DNA of 64,000 nucleotides from an uncultured Thalassotalea sp. (GCA_947492575.1 CANLNK010000001.1:1302001-1366000); one strand, 5' to 3'. Positions 1-9,314 are shown, counted from the first letter of the stretch. The notes: a model not told the origin generated them from the letters alone. Numbers and translations are program-made.

Positions 1-1381
1 TGCCCACTAAATCGTCAGACTTTATGGCTAGCGCTGAGTAGTCTTCCCACTTGTCTGGGTAACCAATTTTTGGCGTGAATGCCGCTAACTTAATTTGTGC
101 TTGTGCCTTAGTTTCATCTGACATCCACTGTAGATTGTCGATTGATTTGCCGTAAGCACTGCGTAAGTTTTCAACTAAGTCGCTCATGCGAGATTTTGCT
201 TCAGGCTTAAAGTGGCGCGAAACATAAACTTTACCGATGACTTCACCTAAGTTGCTGTTTACCACACCTACGCCACGTTTCCATTGTGGACGTTGCGCTT
301 CACGACCGTTTAACTGCTTAGAGAAGAAGTTGAAGTTTTCTTCATCGATAGCACTCGTTAAGTAGCTTGCGTAGGCGCTTAACGTATGGAATTTCAAGTA
401 AGTTTTCCAGTCTTCCATCGATGTGCTAGCAATAACTTCACCTAGGCCTTTAACGAAGTCAGGCTGGTTAACAATTAAGTCTGCTTGGTCTGCAACCCCC
501 TGAGCCGCAAGGTATGCTGTCCAGTCGATATTGTCACTAACTGTGTTTAACTTGCTTACGTCAAACTTGTTGTAGCGCTTTTCGCTGTCGCGTGATTGAA
601 CACGTGTCCAGTGGTAATCTGCCAATTTGGTTTCTAGCGCCAGAATAGCTTCGCCAGCTGCTTCACCGTTTTCAAAGCCAGCAAGCTCGAACATTTTAGC
701 GATATGGGTTTTGTAGCCATCGCGCAATTGTGTGAAGCGCTCCGCTTCATTGAAGTAGTAATCTTTGTCAGGTAAACCTAAACCACCTTGCCATACGTAT
801 GTTGCGTAGCGGCTAGAGTCTTTAGCATCAACATTGATGTACAAATAAAGTGGCGATGTAATACCTGCTGATTGGTATTTACCAAAAAATGCCATTAATT
901 CTGAAGGCGTTTTCAGTGCTGCAACTTCATCTAGCATTGTTTGAATTGGTGCAATGCCTTTAGCGTCACGTACTTCTTGATCCATAAATGAGCGGAATAA
1001 GTCGCCCACCTTTTGCTCGTCACTGCCTTTGGCTAGGTTTTCAGTCGCTGCTAACTCTTCGATAATGGCACGTACATTGTCGTCGGCTTCATCGCGTAAG
1101 TCGTAGAATGAACCAATGGTTGTTTTGTCTGCTGGGATATCATGACTATTTAACCAGCCGCCATTTACGTAACGGTAGAAGTTATCTTGAGGGCGAACGT
1201 TAAGGTCCATATTCGCTTTAGTAATACCAGAACTAAGTACGGCTTTAGCAACTTCAGTTTGCTTTGCACCAGTATCTTTTTCGACACTGCTAGCGTTGTC
1301 TGCTGACGGGCTACAAGCGGTTAATAGTAGTAATGATGAACATACTGCTGCACTCACAGTAGAGGTGAAATTAGTTTTCAT
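1..1381 (-). CDS. M13 family metallopeptidase (lipoprotein), N-terminal part
   Basis: About 460 residues are visible, running off the left edge. The start is ATG at 1381. The first 23 residues form a lipoprotein signal with lipobox L-T-A-C (Cys23), so the enzyme is probably anchored to a membrane and faces the periplasm or cell surface. Downstream lie M13 N-terminal features such as the FYRYVNGGWL segment, the DLRDEADDNVR segment and the YVWQGGLGLPDKDYY segment, as in bacterial PepO/neprilysin-type oligopeptidases. The zinc motif HExxH sits in the C-terminal half of this family and would lie beyond the left edge, so activity cannot be judged here. The gene is preceded by about 200 bases without a gene and is probably transcribed alone. 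Confidence 0.88.
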   Translation of the reverse strand, partial: MKTNFTSTVSAAVCSSLLLLTACSPSADNASSVEKDTGAKQTEVAKAVLSSGITKANMDLNVRPQDNFYRYVNGGWLNSHDIPADKTTIGSFYDLRDEADDNVRAIIEELAATENLAKGSDEQKVGDLFRSFMDQEVRDAKGIAPIQTMLDEVAALKTPSELMAFFGKYQSAGITSPLYLYINVDAKDSSRYATYVWQGGLGLPDKDYYFNEAERFTQLRDGYKTHIAKMFELAGFENGEAAGEAILALETKLADYHWTRVQSRDSEKRYNKFDVSKLNTVSDNIDWTAYLAAQGVADQADLIVNQPDFVKGLGEVIASTSMEDWKTYLKFHTLSAYASYLTSAIDEENFNFFSKQLNGREAQRPQWKRGVGVVNSNLGEVIGKVYVSRHFKPEAKSRMSDLVENLRSAYGKSIDNLQWMSDETKAQAQIKLAAFTPKIGYPDKWEDYSALAIKSDDLVG

Positions 1382-1580
1382 TGAGGTGTCTCTTGGTTAT
1401 TTATTATTGTTTTTTGTAGTTATTAGTAAGTACTTCGCCAGAGCGAGATAGTCAAATAGTAATAATTGCCTCCCATAAAAGCTACTTAGCATTAATCCTA
1501 TTTACATTGTGAAACAATATTTTCGTTTATATAGCGGATGAGTGTTACTGACTTATATTGGGACTCTATAGTGGGCGCAA

Positions 1581-2339
1581 TCAGGCTTGTTGGTTAGCGG
1601 TTTTGACAAAAAGGTTGACCGCGCATTCACACATTTCTTCAACACTGCTCGCATCTGCGTAGATGCCATCGATTAGCAAGCGGGCGATACCATGAATGGT
1701 TCCCCAAGTAACTTGCGCTAAACGCAGTGTTTTTTCGCCTTGCGGAAGGATGCCGTTTTCTTGCCATGTCTTGGTCATTTCCACTTGGTGTTGGAATGCA
1801 GGGTAAGCGACATTGCGCAGGTCGTCGGTTGGTTTATCGTTTTTCCAAAGAGTACTACCGAACATGAGATCGTAAAGAGCAGGGTTGTTGGCGGCAAAAT
1901 CGATATAGTTAAATACGAACTGACGGTATCTGTCTTCAATCGGCAGGCTGTCATCGTTAAAAATAGCTTGCTCTCGTTCTTGCCATGTTAAGAAGCCTTG
2001 CGCGGCAACGGCGCATAGCAGATCGTGTTTGTCTTTGAAGTGATGATAAGTCGCGGTACGAGAGACACCGACGATTTCAGCTAACTTTCTGAGCGACAGT
2101 GCTTCGACACCACCATCTTTTATCATCGCGGTAGCGGCTTTCAGTAAAGTAGGGCGCAGATCACCGTGATGGTACTTTGGTTTGCTCGAACCTGCTTTAG
2201 CCGAGCCAGACTTAGCCTCAACTGATTTGGCCGAACCTGATTTTACTGAGCTTGATATTGTTGAGTCAGACTTTGCTGTATTAGCCTCAATCTTTTGTGT
2301 TGCTTCTGGCTTTTGTGGTGCTTGTTCTTTACTGCGCAT
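1581..2339 (-). CDS. TetR/AcrR family transcriptional regulator
   Basis: The protein has 252 residues from the ATG at 2339. A TetR helix-turn-helix follows residue 55: the KYHHGDLR segment, then LRKLAEIVGVSRTATYHHF. The C-terminal half resembles the WHG-type ligand domain. The first 55 residues are low-complexity; residues 29-53 are five 5-residue units each ending in Lys (SSSVK, SGSAK, SVEAK, SGSAK, AGSSK), probably a disordered tail. An in-frame TTG at 2378 with an AGGA-like site would add 13 residues but overlaps the preceding exporter gene; I prefer the ATG, one base after that gene's stop. The same-strand arrangement suggests co-transcription with the ThrE-like exporter, which it may regulate (inference). 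Confidence 0.85.
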   Translation of the reverse strand: MRSKEQAPQKPEATQKIEANTAKSDSTISSSVKSGSAKSVEAKSGSAKAGSSKPKYHHGDLRPTLLKAATAMIKDGGVEALSLRKLAEIVGVSRTATYHHFKDKHDLLCAVAAQGFLTWQEREQAIFNDDSLPIEDRYRQFVFNYIDFAANNPALYDLMFGSTLWKNDKPTDDLRNVAYPAFQHQVEMTKTWQENGILPQGEKTLRLAQVTWGTIHGIARLLIDGIYADASSVEEMCECAVNLFVKTANQQA

Positions 2340-2340
2340 A

Positions 2341-3564
2341 TTAAAGTGTTTTTCTAGAACGAACGGCAACGTTCGCAAAAATAAGTCCTGCTACTAGTGA
2401 CATGAAAATCAAGAAAGTTTGCGAGCCAATATCACTCGCATTGATCACGTTTATGCCTGAAACGGCACTACTTAAGCCAATATATACTTTACTGCCCGGA
2501 ACTAAAACAACTAATCCTAACAACATCACAATACTACTCGGTAAATTCATCAGGCGAGCGTACAAGTTACTGTAAACACCCAATGCAAATGCGCCCGCAA
2601 AAGCACCCATAGCTACCCCTAAATATGGCGTGGCAAGTAAGGTTGCACCAAAGGCGACATAGCCAGAAAAAACGCCCCAAATAGCGTCTTTTGGTCTTAC
2701 TTGGAACAGTACAACAAGACTGATGGAAAGAATGGTTACTGCCGCCCAAGACGTCCAATCAGGCGTTATTTGTGGTTGGACAAAGTCGCCCACTCCCCAA
2801 AAAAGGCTACCAATTGCAATACCTAGTGCAGCGCCAAAGTAGAGTTTAAACAGCACCATAATCGCATCCATGATGCGAGCAGTGCCGGAAATTAGATGTC
2901 TGGCTGCCAACTCGGATAAACCTAAGGTCAGTGCTAGACCAGGAATAAACGCAATGATGGCGGAGAGTATCACCAAGGGCATATTGATATGAGGATCAAG
3001 GTTGGTTATTGCGGTCGCTAGCAATGCAACCACTAATGCCGATAGCGGTTCGAGCATTTCAGTCACGCGTTTCGAACGCTCTGACCAAAAGACAAATAAA
3101 CAGACGATAAAGCCCAGCAGTGTTGCCCAAAAGACATCGTTCCAACTGGTATGCATGATCATCGCAAAAGCGCCACTAGAAGCGCCAAATGCTAAGAACG
3201 TAATAAAACGGCTATATGGGCTTGGCTTTTCATATATTTCTTCTAGACGTTCAATCGCTTCGTCTAGCGTGCGTTGACTAGAACTTAATTCGTTAACGAG
3301 TTCATCGGTTCTTGCTAATGAACCTAAATCAAGGTCGCCCGGCTTTACTCGAACGATATAGTTATGTTCGTTGAGTTCTTCGTCGATCAGGATAAAAGTT
3401 AGAGAAACAGGCGTGATGATAAAAGACGCTTTTATGTCTAGAAACTGCGCTACGCTTTGCAAATGTGCTTCTGAACGAAAAGAGTTGGTACCAAATTTAT
3501 GCAGTGCTTTTCCTAAGCTAATGATAAAGCGTCGTTTTTGTTTGAACTCATCACTTTGCACCAT
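2341..3564 (-). CDS. ThrE-like threonine/serine exporter family protein
   Basis: This 407-residue integral membrane protein has the ThrE fold: an N-terminal soluble DUF1212-type part (residues about 1-115, with the SFIITPVSLTFILID stretch) and then about ten hydrophobic helices through to the C-terminus. It combines the two halves that some bacteria encode separately as YjjP and YjjB. The family exports L-threonine and L-serine, or dicarboxylates such as succinate in the split form; the substrate here cannot be read from sequence. The TetR-type gene follows directly on the same strand. Upstream at about 3605-3624 there is an imperfect inverted repeat (AACCTTGGCT/AGCCTAGGTT), a possible operator or terminator. 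Confidence 0.85.
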   Translation of the reverse strand: MVQSDEFKQKRRFIISLGKALHKFGTNSFRSEAHLQSVAQFLDIKASFIITPVSLTFILIDEELNEHNYIVRVKPGDLDLGSLARTDELVNELSSSQRTLDEAIERLEEIYEKPSPYSRFITFLAFGASSGAFAMIMHTSWNDVFWATLLGFIVCLFVFWSERSKRVTEMLEPLSALVVALLATAITNLDPHINMPLVILSAIIAFIPGLALTLGLSELAARHLISGTARIMDAIMVLFKLYFGAALGIAIGSLFWGVGDFVQPQITPDWTSWAAVTILSISLVVLFQVRPKDAIWGVFSGYVAFGATLLATPYLGVAMGAFAGAFALGVYSNLYARLMNLPSSIVMLLGLVVLVPGSKVYIGLSSAVSGINVINASDIGSQTFLIFMSLVAGLIFANVAVRSRKTL

Positions 3565-3717
3565 GGCGTATTTTCCTGTTTAACTGCGCGATAAATTGGG
3601 TTCAAACCTTGGCTTTAGCCTAGGTTTTGATTATGGTAAACAATTCCCGATATTTTTACAGGTAATTGTGAAAAAAGCGCGTTAACTGATTAAATTTCAA
3701 GCGCTTGAGGATAGTAT

Positions 3718-3888
3718 ATGACACTTTTGATTATTTTGGCGTTGGTTTTTGGTGGGGTGGCTCTGATGGTGTTTTTCGGCGAGAAACATGCTAAGCCGCT
3801 GGATGAAAAAACACAGAACAAATACAGTAAAATTATTATTGTTTTAGTTTTTGCTTCATTGATTCTCGGTATCTTCAATAGCATGTAG
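3718..3888 (+). CDS. 56-residue two-helix membrane protein, unknown function
   Basis: An ATG at 3718 opens 56 codons ending in TAG at 3886-3888. A GAGG site seven bases upstream is a good ribosome binding site. The product has a hydrophobic helix at residues 2-20, a short charged loop (residues about 21-38, containing EKHAKPLDEK) and a second helix at 39-55, so both ends probably lie on the same side of the membrane. It stands alone between the divergent exporter gene and the convergent NRDE gene. I do not recognise a specific family; small two-helix proteins of this size are common in gammaproteobacteria. The ribosome binding site and topology argue that it is real. Confidence 0.65.
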   Translation: MTLLIILALVFGGVALMVFFGEKHAKPLDEKTQNKYSKIIIVLVFASLILGIFNSM

Positions 3889-3951
3889 TGGTGATATTTG
3901 TTTTATCGTTTCTAGTCTCTTCACTCTAGCCCCAAGTGCTTGGCATTGACT

Positions 3952-4722
3952 TTATAAATGCCAATGTTCACTTGTTTCATTTATGACTTCGCCGCTCGTG
4001 TTGTAAGTTCGCTCTGTAACAATGACTTGCTGTTGGTTGTTAATGGTCAGCACACAGGATGACCGCGTGCCATACTCTTCGCCGACGATAAAAATGGCGC
4101 TCAGCTTCCTCTCCCAGTCGGAAGGGAGCCCTGTTGATGGTAGCAAATGGTCTGGGGCTTCGGTTCGATCGTTCAGTAAATTAAAGAGTGCTTCGTGCTC
4201 TACTGATTTTGTCTCTTCCACATATCGAGCGAGTGCCTGTTCGCCTTTAGCCATTTTGGGCCAAATATCATGTACAGGACCATTACATAAACTAAAGCAA
4301 CCTTGCGTAAAATGGTGAAGTTGATCGTTAACACTGTCGTAGCAAGAAAGCTGACGACTATCGCCAAAGAGTAGGTTGTAACCTAAATATTGACTACGTC
4401 GTGTATGTAACTGCTCTGAAAGTAATGAGTCTTCATTATTTAATGCAGACAGCACCAGTTCACCTCGGCTGTGCTCATTACCTGAACTTTGCTGCGGGAT
4501 CAGTCGGTAATTGGTGAGTGCCGCGAAACGTCCTTTTTTGTTAACTCCCATCCACGTGCCACCAGCTTGTAGGTCTTTGCCAGCAAGAATTTCAGGAGCT
4601 CTTTCCTCTTTGCCCCACCAATTTATTGGTGCTGTAGGCCGTGCATGGAACTCATCTCGGTTGGCAGCGATGATGAGAGGGTAGTCGGGGTGTTGCCCCA
4701 TGGCGACGAATAAAATACACAT
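3952..4722 (-). CDS. NRDE family protein (TANGO2-like)
   Basis: The 256-residue protein starts MCILFVAM and carries the family signature AANRDEFHARPT at residues about 19-30. The Cys at position 2 matches the N-terminal nucleophile expected in this NTN-hydrolase-like family. Family members are related to eukaryotic TANGO2 and have been linked to haem handling and acyl-lipid metabolism; the bacterial role is not settled. It lies alone on the minus strand, divergent from the class II aldolase gene, and the 130-base gap between them must contain both promoters. Confidence 0.85.
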   Translation of the reverse strand: MCILFVAMGQHPDYPLIIAANRDEFHARPTAPINWWGKEERAPEILAGKDLQAGGTWMGVNKKGRFAALTNYRLIPQQSSGNEHSRGELVLSALNNEDSLLSEQLHTRRSQYLGYNLLFGDSRQLSCYDSVNDQLHHFTQGCFSLCNGPVHDIWPKMAKGEQALARYVEETKSVEHEALFNLLNDRTEAPDHLLPSTGLPSDWERKLSAIFIVGEEYGTRSSCVLTINNQQQVIVTERTYNTSGEVINETSEHWHL

Positions 4723-4855
4723 AATGGGTTTAACAGGTTAATAGGCAGACAAAAAACGAAATATTGCTATAACTTAGCTGATAGAAGCCTTTAACAAAAG
4801 TAATGGCTGCGCTAAAGTTGTCGTCATTATCGTATTATCTCCCTAGGAATGGCTT

Positions 4856-5626
4856 ATGTTCGAACTTCCTGTATTAGATTTAAAAAATAAAGTGTCAGAG
4901 GCGGAGTGGCAAACTCGCGTTGATTTAGCGGCTTGTTACCGCCTAATTCACTTGTATGGTTGGGATGACCTTATTTATACCCATATTTCTGCACGTATTC
5001 CGGGTACTGACGAATTCTTAATTAATGCATTTGGCCTTGCATTTGATGAAATCACAGCATCAAATTTAGTGAAAATTGACTTAGCTGGGAATATCTTAGA
5101 CAAAGATTGTCCTTTCCAAATAAACCCAGCCGGTTTTACTATTCATAGCGCAGTACATGAAGTGCGCCATGATGCAATGTGCGTAATGCATTTACACACC
5201 AACGAATTGATTTCAGTTGCTACACTGAAAGACGGCTTACAACCACTTAGCCAGTATGCAGCGTTTGCGCTGGCGTCGATGAGTTACCATGGCTATGAAG
5301 GGTTAGCGGTTAACGAAGACGAAAAAGTCAGATTGCAGCAAGACTTGGGCGAAGCCAATTTTATGTTGCTTCGTAATCACGGTGGCCTTACTTGTGGACA
5401 GACGATTGGCGATGCGTTTATGCATATGTACGATTTAACTCGTGCTTGTCAGGTTCAATTGCAGGTGCAAGCGACAGGTCAGGCGATTGTTGAAGTAGAG
5501 CAGAGTGTCGTTGACGGTATAAAGGCGCAGGCGAGTGTCGTACATACGGGTTTAACGGGTGGGCAAAAAGCTTGGCCAGCAATGTTGAGAAAAATTTACC
5601 GACTCGACCCGAGCTTTGCATCTTAA
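4856..5626 (+). CDS. Class II aldolase/adducin family protein
   Basis: The 256-residue protein has the class II aldolase fold. The zinc-binding HLH in VMHLHTNELISV (residues about 108-119) and a third histidine in LLRNHGGLTCG (residues about 172-182) are visible, as is the early YTHISARIPG segment. Proteins of this type include sugar-phosphate aldolases such as fuculose- and rhamnulose-1-phosphate aldolase, plus adducin-like members without known reactions; the length and N-terminus fit the adducin-like group better. An AGGA site lies about nine bases before the ATG. The next gene, 109 bases downstream, is an enolase-superfamily enzyme, so a sugar or sugar-acid substrate is likely (inference). 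Confidence 0.85.
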   Translation: MFELPVLDLKNKVSEAEWQTRVDLAACYRLIHLYGWDDLIYTHISARIPGTDEFLINAFGLAFDEITASNLVKIDLAGNILDKDCPFQINPAGFTIHSAVHEVRHDAMCVMHLHTNELISVATLKDGLQPLSQYAAFALASMSYHGYEGLAVNEDEKVRLQQDLGEANFMLLRNHGGLTCGQTIGDAFMHMYDLTRACQVQLQVQATGQAIVEVEQSVVDGIKAQASVVHTGLTGGQKAWPAMLRKIYRLDPSFAS

Positions 5627-5735
5627 AAGGCAACTAATTAACTTTACTTGCAAATGCCCTGAAATAACCCGAAGTAGATTTAAAATAGACCCAAAAAGAC
5701 CAAAAAAATACACAGTTTAGATTTAGAGATTAAAC

Positions 5736-6911
5736 ATGAAAATTACCCACGTAGAAATATTTGATATTCATTGCCCAGAGCGCCCACCTTGGAACCCAGT
5801 ATTTGTTCGTATTCACACTGATGAAGGTATTCACGGTGTGGGGGAAGCGGGCCTAGCTTATGACTGGGGTCATAGTGCGGCTGCGGCAATGATTAAAGAA
5901 ATTTCGGAAGCGGTATTGATTGGTTTTAATCCTTTCCAAACGGAATTGCTTTGGTCGCGTATGCTCAGAGAAAGTTTCTGGGGGCTTGGTGGCGGTCCTG
6001 TGTTGTACGCTGCAATGAGCGCTATCGACACGGCACTGTGGGATATTAAAGGTAAAGCTCTGGGCTTACCTGTTTATCAGTTACTTGGCGGTAAAACCAA
6101 TGCCAAGTTAAGAACTTATGCGAGCCAGCTACAATTTGACTGGGATAAAGAGTGCAAGAAGCTGATTGAACCAGCGGAATATGCGGAAGCTGCACTTAAA
6201 GCGATGGCTGAGGGTTATGACGCTGTTAAAGTTGATCCGATAGTTTATGATGCTAATGGTGAGTCGTCGTTCGACCGCACCAAGCTCTTTACTAAACCGC
6301 AAATGCGCTTGTTTGGTGACAGATTAAGAGCTATTCGTGACGCTGTTGGCGAAGATGTTGACATTATCTTTGAATCTCACTCGTTAATGGGCGCTGCATC
6401 AGCTATTCAAATGGGCGAAGTTGTCGAAGAAGTTGGCTGTATGATGTACGAAGAGCCAGTTAACTATTTGAACTCTAAAGTTCACAAGAAAGTGTCAGAT
6501 CGAGTGAATGTACCTATTGCAGGTGGTGAACGCCTGTATCATCGTTGGGATGTGCGCCCTTATTTTGAAGACCAAAGTATTGATGTACTACAACCAGATG
6601 TAGGCCTATGTGGTGGTTTTACTGAAGCGAAGAAAGTATGCGATTACGCAGACACCTATGATATTCGCGTTCAAGCTCATGTATGTGGCGGTCCTGTCGC
6701 GACAGCGGCTTCATTGCACTTAGAAACTGCTATTCCTAACTTCCTTATTCATGAGCATCACACCTACGCGATTAAAGCATGGAACCGTGAGCTATGTATT
6801 CAAGATCCACAACCAAAAGATGGTTTCTTTGAGGTGTCTGAAACACCAGGTATCGGCATTGAACTGAACGACGAAGTGGTTAAGCACTCTCCAAACGTTA
6901 CGGTTAAGTAA
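5736..6911 (+). CDS. Mandelate racemase/muconate lactonizing enzyme (enolase superfamily)
   Basis: The 391 residues show the complete enolase-superfamily layout: an N-terminal capping domain (residues 1-125, with GVGEAGLAYDWG) and a TIM barrel. The barrel carries the catalytic Lys strand (AVKVDP, about residue 165), metal-ligand acids in IIFESHS, MYEEP and AGGER, and a later His in VQAHVCGG. This matches acid-sugar dehydratases of the galactonate/mannonate type more than true racemases, but the substrate cannot be fixed from sequence. It lies between a class II aldolase gene and a hexose-phosphate mutarotase gene on the same strand, which supports a short sugar-acid catabolic unit. No transporter or regulator for such a pathway is adjacent. 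Confidence 0.88.
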   Translation: MKITHVEIFDIHCPERPPWNPVFVRIHTDEGIHGVGEAGLAYDWGHSAAAAMIKEISEAVLIGFNPFQTELLWSRMLRESFWGLGGGPVLYAAMSAIDTALWDIKGKALGLPVYQLLGGKTNAKLRTYASQLQFDWDKECKKLIEPAEYAEAALKAMAEGYDAVKVDPIVYDANGESSFDRTKLFTKPQMRLFGDRLRAIRDAVGEDVDIIFESHSLMGAASAIQMGEVVEEVGCMMYEEPVNYLNSKVHKKVSDRVNVPIAGGERLYHRWDVRPYFEDQSIDVLQPDVGLCGGFTEAKKVCDYADTYDIRVQAHVCGGPVATAASLHLETAIPNFLIHEHHTYAIKAWNRELCIQDPQPKDGFFEVSETPGIGIELNDEVVKHSPNVTVK

Positions 6912-6958
6912 GGTTTGTATTCTTTTGAATATCGTTTAATTGCGGAGGGTTAAAATAA

Positions 6959-7816
6959 ATGCAGACGATCAATGAAAATGCTTTTGGTAAGGTGATGCTT
7001 GCAGACCTAGGCAATGGCTTAGAGCAACTCATTATTGAGCATAAAGCTTTTAACGCTCGCGTTAGCTTGTATGGTGGCCAAGTGCTGGCATGGCAACCAG
7101 AAGGTGAAGAAGAAGTTTTTTGGCTGTCAGAAACATCGTTGTTTGAACAAGGTAAAGCAATAAGGGGCGGCATACCGCTTTGCTGGCCTTGGTTTGGCCC
7201 ATACAAAGATGGTGGTAATCACGGTTTTGCTCGTCAGGTAAATTGGCAATTTGAGCTGGGTGAGATAACTGAAGAGCATTGTGAATTAACCTTAATATGG
7301 GAAGGTGAAAACCAGCATCCTTTATGGCCTTATCGAGCGAAAGTTGAGCAAAAGCTAGTATTTGGTAAGACGTTTTATCAAGCACTGAAAGTGTCCAATT
7401 CATCGGACAAACCTTTCGAGTTTAACGGTGCATTACACAGCTATTTTAATGTTAGTTCACCTGAAAATGTCACTGTGCCAGCGTTAAACAATGTGCCGTT
7501 TTACTGCAAGTTGAATGATGCTGACAATCAGCAAGATTCACTTACCAATATCGTTGGCCCATTGGATAGAGTCTATAAGACAGGGGCTGCGATGGAGATT
7601 GTCGACAGTGGTTTAGCACGCACTATCGCGCTTGATGTCGAGAGAGTGAGTAATTGGGTGTTATGGAATCCTGGCAAGGAAACTGCTGAAAACATGGCAG
7701 ATGTTCATGCTGGTGGTGAAGATGAATACATTTGCTTAGAAGCTGCAAATACTGAATGGATATCGGTAGCGCCAGGATCGGAGTATTCATTTAGCCAACA
7801 CATTGCTGTTCGCTAA
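6959..7816 (+). CDS. yeaD: D-hexose-6-phosphate mutarotase
   Basis: This 285-residue member of the aldose-1-epimerase superfamily matches E. coli YeaD in length and in segments such as GGQVLAWQP, IRGGIPLCWPWFG, FNGALHSYFNVS (catalytic His region, about residue 161) and ICLEAANTEW near the C-terminus. It interconverts the alpha and beta anomers of glucose-6-phosphate and related hexose phosphates in the cytoplasm. The ATG at 6959 has a GGAGGG site nine bases upstream. It lies 47 bases after the enolase-superfamily gene and is probably cotranscribed with it. It converges on the diguanylate cyclase gene, with only 31 bases between the two stops and no clear terminator hairpin. Confidence 0.92.
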   Translation: MQTINENAFGKVMLADLGNGLEQLIIEHKAFNARVSLYGGQVLAWQPEGEEEVFWLSETSLFEQGKAIRGGIPLCWPWFGPYKDGGNHGFARQVNWQFELGEITEEHCELTLIWEGENQHPLWPYRAKVEQKLVFGKTFYQALKVSNSSDKPFEFNGALHSYFNVSSPENVTVPALNNVPFYCKLNDADNQQDSLTNIVGPLDRVYKTGAAMEIVDSGLARTIALDVERVSNWVLWNPGKETAENMADVHAGGEDEYICLEAANTEWISVAPGSEYSFSQHIAVR

Positions 7817-7847
7817 ATTAGCAATTTCAGCTATCTGTATGCTTCTT

Positions 7848-9314
7848 TTAACCTACAGTTAGCTGATCAGTTTTATCATCCCTCTTTTCGTAGGTGATGA
7901 CTTGGTTACGACCGTTTGTTTTGGCTAAATATAATGCTTGGTCGGCTTTTTGGATGATATCATTTAACGATTCATTTTGAAGCGAACCTTGAGCAATACC
8001 AAAACTTACCGTTACGAAGAAATCTTCGTTAGAGCTACTGACATTTATCGTCGCTGATTCAATTGTTTTACGGATGCGCTCAGTGATCTCTTTCGCCTGC
8101 CCACAGCTTGTTTCCGGCAAAATCATTAAGAACTCTTCTCCACCCCAACGGCTAACAATATCAACCTTTCTTAGTGCCTCCACTAGTTTATTCGCAACAG
8201 ACTTTAGAACTTCATCACCCACTAGGTGGCCATATTTATCGTTGATATTTTTAAATTTATCAATATCAGCTACGACAACTGAGACGCTAGTGAATTCGCG
8301 GCGTATATCTTCAATTTTCCAATTAATATAGCTGCGGTTAGGAAGTTGAGTAAGAAAGTCCGTTTCTGAGTTTTGAACAACATTGGTTTTGAAAACTCGC
8401 AAGATACGCTCGAAAGCGATATACAGTGAAAGTGCTACTAATAGTAAAATGACGACTTTGCTGGCGACTAGGCGCCAATAACTCGTTTGCAGATAGTGTG
8501 GCGGTGAGACAATATACATGTCCCAACTAAGCTCTGGCAGCGGTAATTTACTGACCATAAACTGTGCGCTTTTAGTATCGACTAGCTGACTCACTTGAGC
8601 GCTGTTGTCTTTTGTTTGATAGGCATTAAACCATTCAAATTCGGTGAGGTTGGTTATTTCGTCTTTGCGGTGGTGACTATGGGTTTTCATCGTAATATCT
8701 GATGATAGGGTGATGTCGTTATTCTGATCAGCGACGAAAAGCTCCACACCGTATTTATTTTTATATGTCTCAAAGCGTTTAGCAAAGTGGTCTAGATCTA
8801 CGGCGACACCTGCAAAACCGAGAAATTCACCAGCTTCACTTTTAATCTTAACGTCGAAATAGAGGTGGGGGTTCTCGGAATTTCCAATGTCCGCGTAATA
8901 ATCAAGCGATTGATCTTTTAGACGGCGATACCACTCTGCTTCATCCTCTGCAAGATTTAACTGTTTGCCGTTTGAGTCAAGCATGAAATTGTGCTTTTCG
9001 AGTGCTAAGAATGCGAGCAAATTGTATTTGTCTTGGATGTTTGTCAAGTAACCGCTGACCTTCGATTTATCTATTATATTTTGTTGTGCAAGGTCAGTAA
9101 TAAAATAATCATTTGCCATGTAATAAGACACCTGAAGCGGTCTTACTATTTCACTGTTCAAAAGTGTTACTAGTGGTACGATGGTTTGATGCTGGTGATT
9201 GGCGTGATCGCGGGTAACTTTATTAAACGTAAAGTAAGAGGTCGCCATAATGACTAAGATCGTGGCGATAAAAACTAGAGATATCTGTCGATCAAACCGC
9301 TTTACTAAGGTCAA
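7848..9314 (-). CDS. Diguanylate cyclase with periplasmic Cache-type sensor
   Basis: The protein has 488 residues. A transmembrane helix at about 12-30 leads into a periplasmic region of some 250 residues of dCache type (for example YYADIGNSENPHLYFDVKI and LGFAGVAVDL), then a second helix at about 280-300 and a C-terminal GGDEF domain. The active motif is GGEEF at residues 391-395, so cyclic di-GMP synthesis is expected. An RxxD motif (RKVD, 382-385) five residues before it is the product-inhibition I-site. No EAL domain is present. The ligand is unknown; such Cache domains bind amino acids, organic acids or polyamines. Confidence 0.93.
   Translation of the reverse strand: MTLVKRFDRQISLVFIATILVIMATSYFTFNKVTRDHANHQHQTIVPLVTLLNSEIVRPLQVSYYMANDYFITDLAQQNIIDKSKVSGYLTNIQDKYNLLAFLALEKHNFMLDSNGKQLNLAEDEAEWYRRLKDQSLDYYADIGNSENPHLYFDVKIKSEAGEFLGFAGVAVDLDHFAKRFETYKNKYGVELFVADQNNDITLSSDITMKTHSHHRKDEITNLTEFEWFNAYQTKDNSAQVSQLVDTKSAQFMVSKLPLPELSWDMYIVSPPHYLQTSYWRLVASKVVILLLVALSLYIAFERILRVFKTNVVQNSETDFLTQLPNRSYINWKIEDIRREFTSVSVVVADIDKFKNINDKYGHLVGDEVLKSVANKLVEALRKVDIVSRWGGEEFLMILPETSCGQAKEITERIRKTIESATINVSSSNEDFFVTVSFGIAQGSLQNESLNDIIQKADQALYLAKTNGRNQVITYEKRDDKTDQLTVG

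Noticed and set aside
2340-2378. TTG start giving 13 more residues in the TetR protein
   Set aside because: It overlaps the exporter gene and adds residues that read as out-of-frame exporter sequence. It has a fair binding site, so it is not fully excluded.
3690-3884. Minus-strand frame opposite the 56-residue membrane protein
   Set aside because: The plus-strand frame has a good binding site and sensible topology; the minus frame has neither.
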